NCBI GenBank assembly: GCA_012728445.1
Contig: JAAYFA010000386.1
Span: 1 to 22,629 of the forward strand
Direction: 5' to 3'
DNA length: 22,629 nucleotides
Source: Clostridiales bacterium
GTDB lineage: Bacteria > Bacillota > Clostridia > Oscillospirales > Acutalibacteraceae
The notes beneath the pieces were generated by a model that had not been told where the DNA came from, did no database searches, and worked only from the letters and a program-made list of their open reading frames with translations. This document shows positions 20,533-22,629 of the stretch, piece after piece. How positions within the stretch are numbered: the first letter of the stretch is position 1; the number at the start of each line of letters is the position of its first letter. Both the position numbers and the translations under genes were made by a program.

Positions 20533-20546
20533 CCCAACGCGTTGGG
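20533..20546. repeat. 14-bp perfect palindrome after rpsL
   Basis: CCCAACGCGTTGGG starts directly after the rpsL stop codon and is fully self-complementary. As RNA it would form a 5-bp stem with a CGCG loop. No T-run follows. The remaining rpsL-rpsG gap (20547-20694) has only a short AAAGC/GCTTT hairpin (20577-20589) and a 10-bp palindrome (20663-20672). Confidence 0.6.
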
Positions 20547-20694
20547 ACAAATCGACAGAATCTTCTTGCAGGCTAGAAAGCAAAGCTTTTTACTCAATGT
20601 GAGAGTGTATGATAGATACGCCTCACCATTGGCGCCACGGGAATTTTGTCACTCGAGTACCTATGATATCATCATTATGAAGGAGGGAAGCGAA

Positions 20695-21165
20695 GTGCCA
20701 AGAAGAGGCCAAATAGCAAAACGTGATGTTTTGCCTGATCCACTGTACAATTCAAAACTCGTTACACGCCTAATTAACAGCATTATGTATGACGGCAAAA
20801 GAGGGATAGCCCAAAGAATAGTGTACGATGCTTTTGACATTATCAGAGAAAAAACAACCAAGGATCCTCTTGAGGTTTTTGAAGCTTCAATGGAAAATGT
20901 AATGCCCATGCTGGAAGTAAAGGCTCGCCGTGTCGGCGGCGCTACTTATCAAGTGCCCATCGAAGTCCGCCCCGAAAGACGGCAGACACTCGGTTTGCGT
21001 TGGATAACAACTTACAGCCGCAATCGTTCTGAAAGAACAATGAAAGAACGTCTTGCAAACGAAATTATGGACGCTGTCAACGGGACAGGTTCGGCATACA
21101 AAAAGCGCGAAGATACCCACAAGATGGCGGAAGCCAACAAGGCTTTCTCGCATTTCAGATGGTAA
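20695..21165 (+). CDS. rpsG: 30S ribosomal protein S7
   Basis: S7 is a primary assembly protein of the 30S head. The start is GTG at 20695 with AAGGAGG (20680-20686) 8 nt upstream, giving MPRRGQIAKRDVLPDP and exactly the usual 156 residues. The frame is open further upstream to 20542, but that extension is not conserved. Family landmarks include NSIMYDGKRG, the RRVGGATYQVPIEVRP segment and the C-terminal AEANKAFSHFRW. It follows rpsL after an unusually long 162-nt gap containing palindromes. In E. coli, S7 represses its own operon by binding the rpsL-rpsG gap; whether that occurs here is unknown. It precedes fusA by 58 nt in the standard str order. Confidence 0.97.
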   Translation: MPRRGQIAKRDVLPDPLYNSKLVTRLINSIMYDGKRGIAQRIVYDAFDIIREKTTKDPLEVFEASMENVMPMLEVKARRVGGATYQVPIEVRPERRQTLGLRWITTYSRNRSERTMKERLANEIMDAVNGTGSAYKKREDTHKMAEANKAFSHFRW

Positions 21166-21223
21166 TCGTGTTTAGCAAAACAAACAAGACTAATTTATTT
21201 AGTAGGACAAAACGGAGGTTCAT

Positions 21224-21790
21224 ATGCCAAGGCAAGTAACATTAGAAAAAACCAGAAACATTGGAATAATGGCACACATAGACGCCGGGAAAACCACAAC
21301 GTCCGAGCGTATACTCTTCTATACCGGAATTACGCATAAACTCGGCGAAGTGCATAACGGCGCCGCCACAATGGACTGGATGGAGCAGGAGCAGGAGAGG
21401 GGAATAACCATCACCTCTGCGGCTACTACTTGCTTTTGGAAAGAGCACCGCATTAACATCATCGACACTCCGGGGCATGTCGATTTCACGGTTGAAGTGG
21501 AACGATCGCTGCGTGTGCTTGACGGCGCTGTTACCGTATTGTGTGCCAAGGGCGGTGTAGAGCCCCAGTCCGAAACCGTATGGAGACAAGCGGACAAATA
21601 CAAGGTTCCCCGGATGGCATACGTTAATAAAATGGATATCACCGGAGCGGACTTTTATAATGTCGTGAGCATGTTGAGAGATCGTCTCAAATGCAATGCG
21701 GTTCCTATTCAACTACCCATAGGCTCCGAGGCTGAATTTAAGGGCATTATTGACCTTGTTGAGATGAATGCGATTTTTTATAGTGACTAA
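21224..21790 (+). CDS. fusA: Elongation factor G, N-terminal part ending at an in-frame TAA
   Basis: EF-G is the GTPase that drives ribosomal translocation. The ATG at 21224 has CGGAGG a few bases upstream and gives the standard start MPRQVTLEKTRNIGIMAHID. G1 (AHIDAGKT, 17-24), G2 (RGITI, 59-63), G3 (DTPGH, 81-85) and G4 (NKMD, 135-138) are all intact. The frame stops at TAA (21788-21790) after residue 188 (IFYSD), but the very next codons continue EF-G in the same frame (KGLETTIEEIP). The expected product is about 690 residues. The 188-residue piece lacks G5 and domains II-V and could not work alone. The likely ancestral codon is GAA or another codon one base from TAA. The cause may be a sequencing or assembly error, a real nonsense mutation with a second EF-G elsewhere, or stop read-through. 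Type CDS is used because all other features are normal. Confidence 0.9.
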   Translation: MPRQVTLEKTRNIGIMAHIDAGKTTTSERILFYTGITHKLGEVHNGAATMDWMEQEQERGITITSAATTCFWKEHRINIIDTPGHVDFTVEVERSLRVLDGAVTVLCAKGGVEPQSETVWRQADKYKVPRMAYVNKMDITGADFYNVVSMLRDRLKCNAVPIQLPIGSEAEFKGIIDLVEMNAIFYSD

Positions 21791-22629
21791 AAAGGGCTTG
21801 AAACCACCATTGAGGAAATCCCGGAAAACTATAGAGAACTGGCTCAAAAGTATCACAATGAACTGATTGAGCATGTATCGGAACAAGACGACAAGCTGCT
21901 TGAAAAGTACATGGAAGGCATCGAGCCCACCATTGACGAAATCAAGATTTGCATACGCAAAGCAACGCTCGAAAATTTGATGGTACCCGTAGTTTGTGGT
22001 ACGTCTTACAGGAACAAGGGCGTTCAGCCTCTGCTTGATGCCATCGTGAATTATATGCCGGCACCGACAGATGTCAGCTCGATAACCGGTATCAATCCCA
22101 AGACGGAAGAAGAAGAGCAACGTCACACCTCTGACGACGAACCGTTTGCCGCACTGGCTTTTAAAATTGCGACGGATCCGTTTGTCGGCAGGCTTTGCTT
22201 CTTCAGAATTTATTCCGGTATCTTAAAAACCGGCAGCACCGTGTATAACTCAACGAAGGATTCCAATGAGCGTCTGGGGCGCATCCTGCAAATGCATTCG
22301 AACCACAGGCAGGATATTGACTGCTGTTATGCCGGCGATATTGCCGCGACTGTCGGGCTTAAGGTTACGACAACGGGCGATACGCTGTGTGACGTACGTC
22401 ATCCGATTATTCTTGAATCCATGGTTTTCCCTGACCCGGTTATCCGTGTGGCTATTGAGCCGAAAACCAAGGCCAGTCAGGAAAAAATGGGTATTGCCCT
22501 GCAAAAGTTAGGCGAAGAGGATCCAACCTTCAGATGTTATACTGATGAAGAAACGGGTCAGACCATTATCGCCGGTATGGGTGAACTGCATCTGGAAATC
22601 ATTGTGGACAGAATGCTTCGCGAGTTTAA
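21791..22629 (+). pseudogene. fusA: Elongation factor G, continuation after the in-frame stop (3' end outside window)
   Basis: The frame of fusA continues without another stop from 21791 to the window edge, about 279 codons. It has the rest of the G' insert, then the G5 region (VVCGTSYRNKGVQ, near 21989), the end of the G domain (VNYMPAPTDV), domain II (DEPFAALAFKIATDPFVGRL, IYSGILKTGS, GDIAATVGLK) and the start of domain III (GMGELHLEIIVDRMLREF). The final two bases, AA, begin another codon, so this is not the gene's end. No good ribosome binding site precedes the first in-frame ATG (21911), so independent translation is unlikely. Sequence conservation here looks normal, which argues that the interruption is recent or artefactual. 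The part beyond the window, domains IV and V, cannot be judged. Confidence 0.85.

Noticed and set aside
20542..20694. N-terminal extension of rpsG
   Set aside because: The resulting residues do not match S7, while GTG 20695 gives the exact family length and has a consensus ribosome binding site.
21788..21790. Alternative genetic code with TAA as a sense codon
   Set aside because: TAA ends rpmE, the antitoxin gene, yigZ, dgt, dnaG, rpoD, rpoC, rpsL and rpsG at the expected protein ends, so it functions as a stop here.
21786..21800. Programmed frameshift at the A-run after the fusA stop
   Set aside because: EF-G continues in the same frame as before the stop, so a shift would leave the correct frame rather than rescue it.

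Overview
The window looks like chromosomal DNA from a Bacillota bacterium, most probably an uncultured member of the Clostridia. The signs are AddA-type rather than RecBCD recombination machinery, strong AAGGAGG ribosome binding sites, TTGACA/TATAAT-type promoters, a zinc-binding L31, and a dgt-dnaG-rpoD cluster. All supported genes lie on the + strand. I found no insertion sequence, prophage, tRNA, rRNA or CRISPR array. Genus cannot be fixed from the sequence alone.

Left part (1-5154). The window opens inside addA (helicase/nuclease; 5' end outside the window). Next comes rpmE (L31) with its own sigma-A promoter and a clear intrinsic terminator. A two-gene Fic toxin-antitoxin module follows: an antitoxin that joins a DNA-binding HTH to a VbhA-like inhibitory helix, and a Fic protein with a complete AMP-transferase motif. 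A YigZ/IMPACT protein comes next, behind a pair of hairpins that could hide its ribosome binding site.

Middle (5244-12089). dgt, dnaG and rpoD are closely spaced and probably form the macromolecular synthesis operon. rpoD is followed after 38 nt by a large membrane-anchored PAS-PAS-PAS-GGDEF-HD-GYP protein in which the cyclic-di-GMP synthesis, inhibition and hydrolysis motifs are all intact.

Right part (12090-22629). A 346-nt intergenic region carries a perfect 17-bp inverted repeat whose right arm contains the -35 box of a near-consensus promoter for rpoB-rpoC. rpoC is followed by a second strong promoter, a leader with a 15-bp hairpin, and the str genes rpsL, rpsG and fusA. fusA runs off the right edge. 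Its reading frame is interrupted by one in-frame TAA after codon 188, between the G4 and G5 motifs, and then continues in the same frame as normal EF-G to the window end.

Taken together this is a transcription/translation/replication locus: primase, primary sigma factor, beta and beta' subunits, S12, S7 and EF-G within about 16 kb. The main oddities are the fusA stop, the proximity of rpoD to rpoBC without the usual rplKAJL genes before rpoB, and the inserted c-di-GMP and Fic genes.
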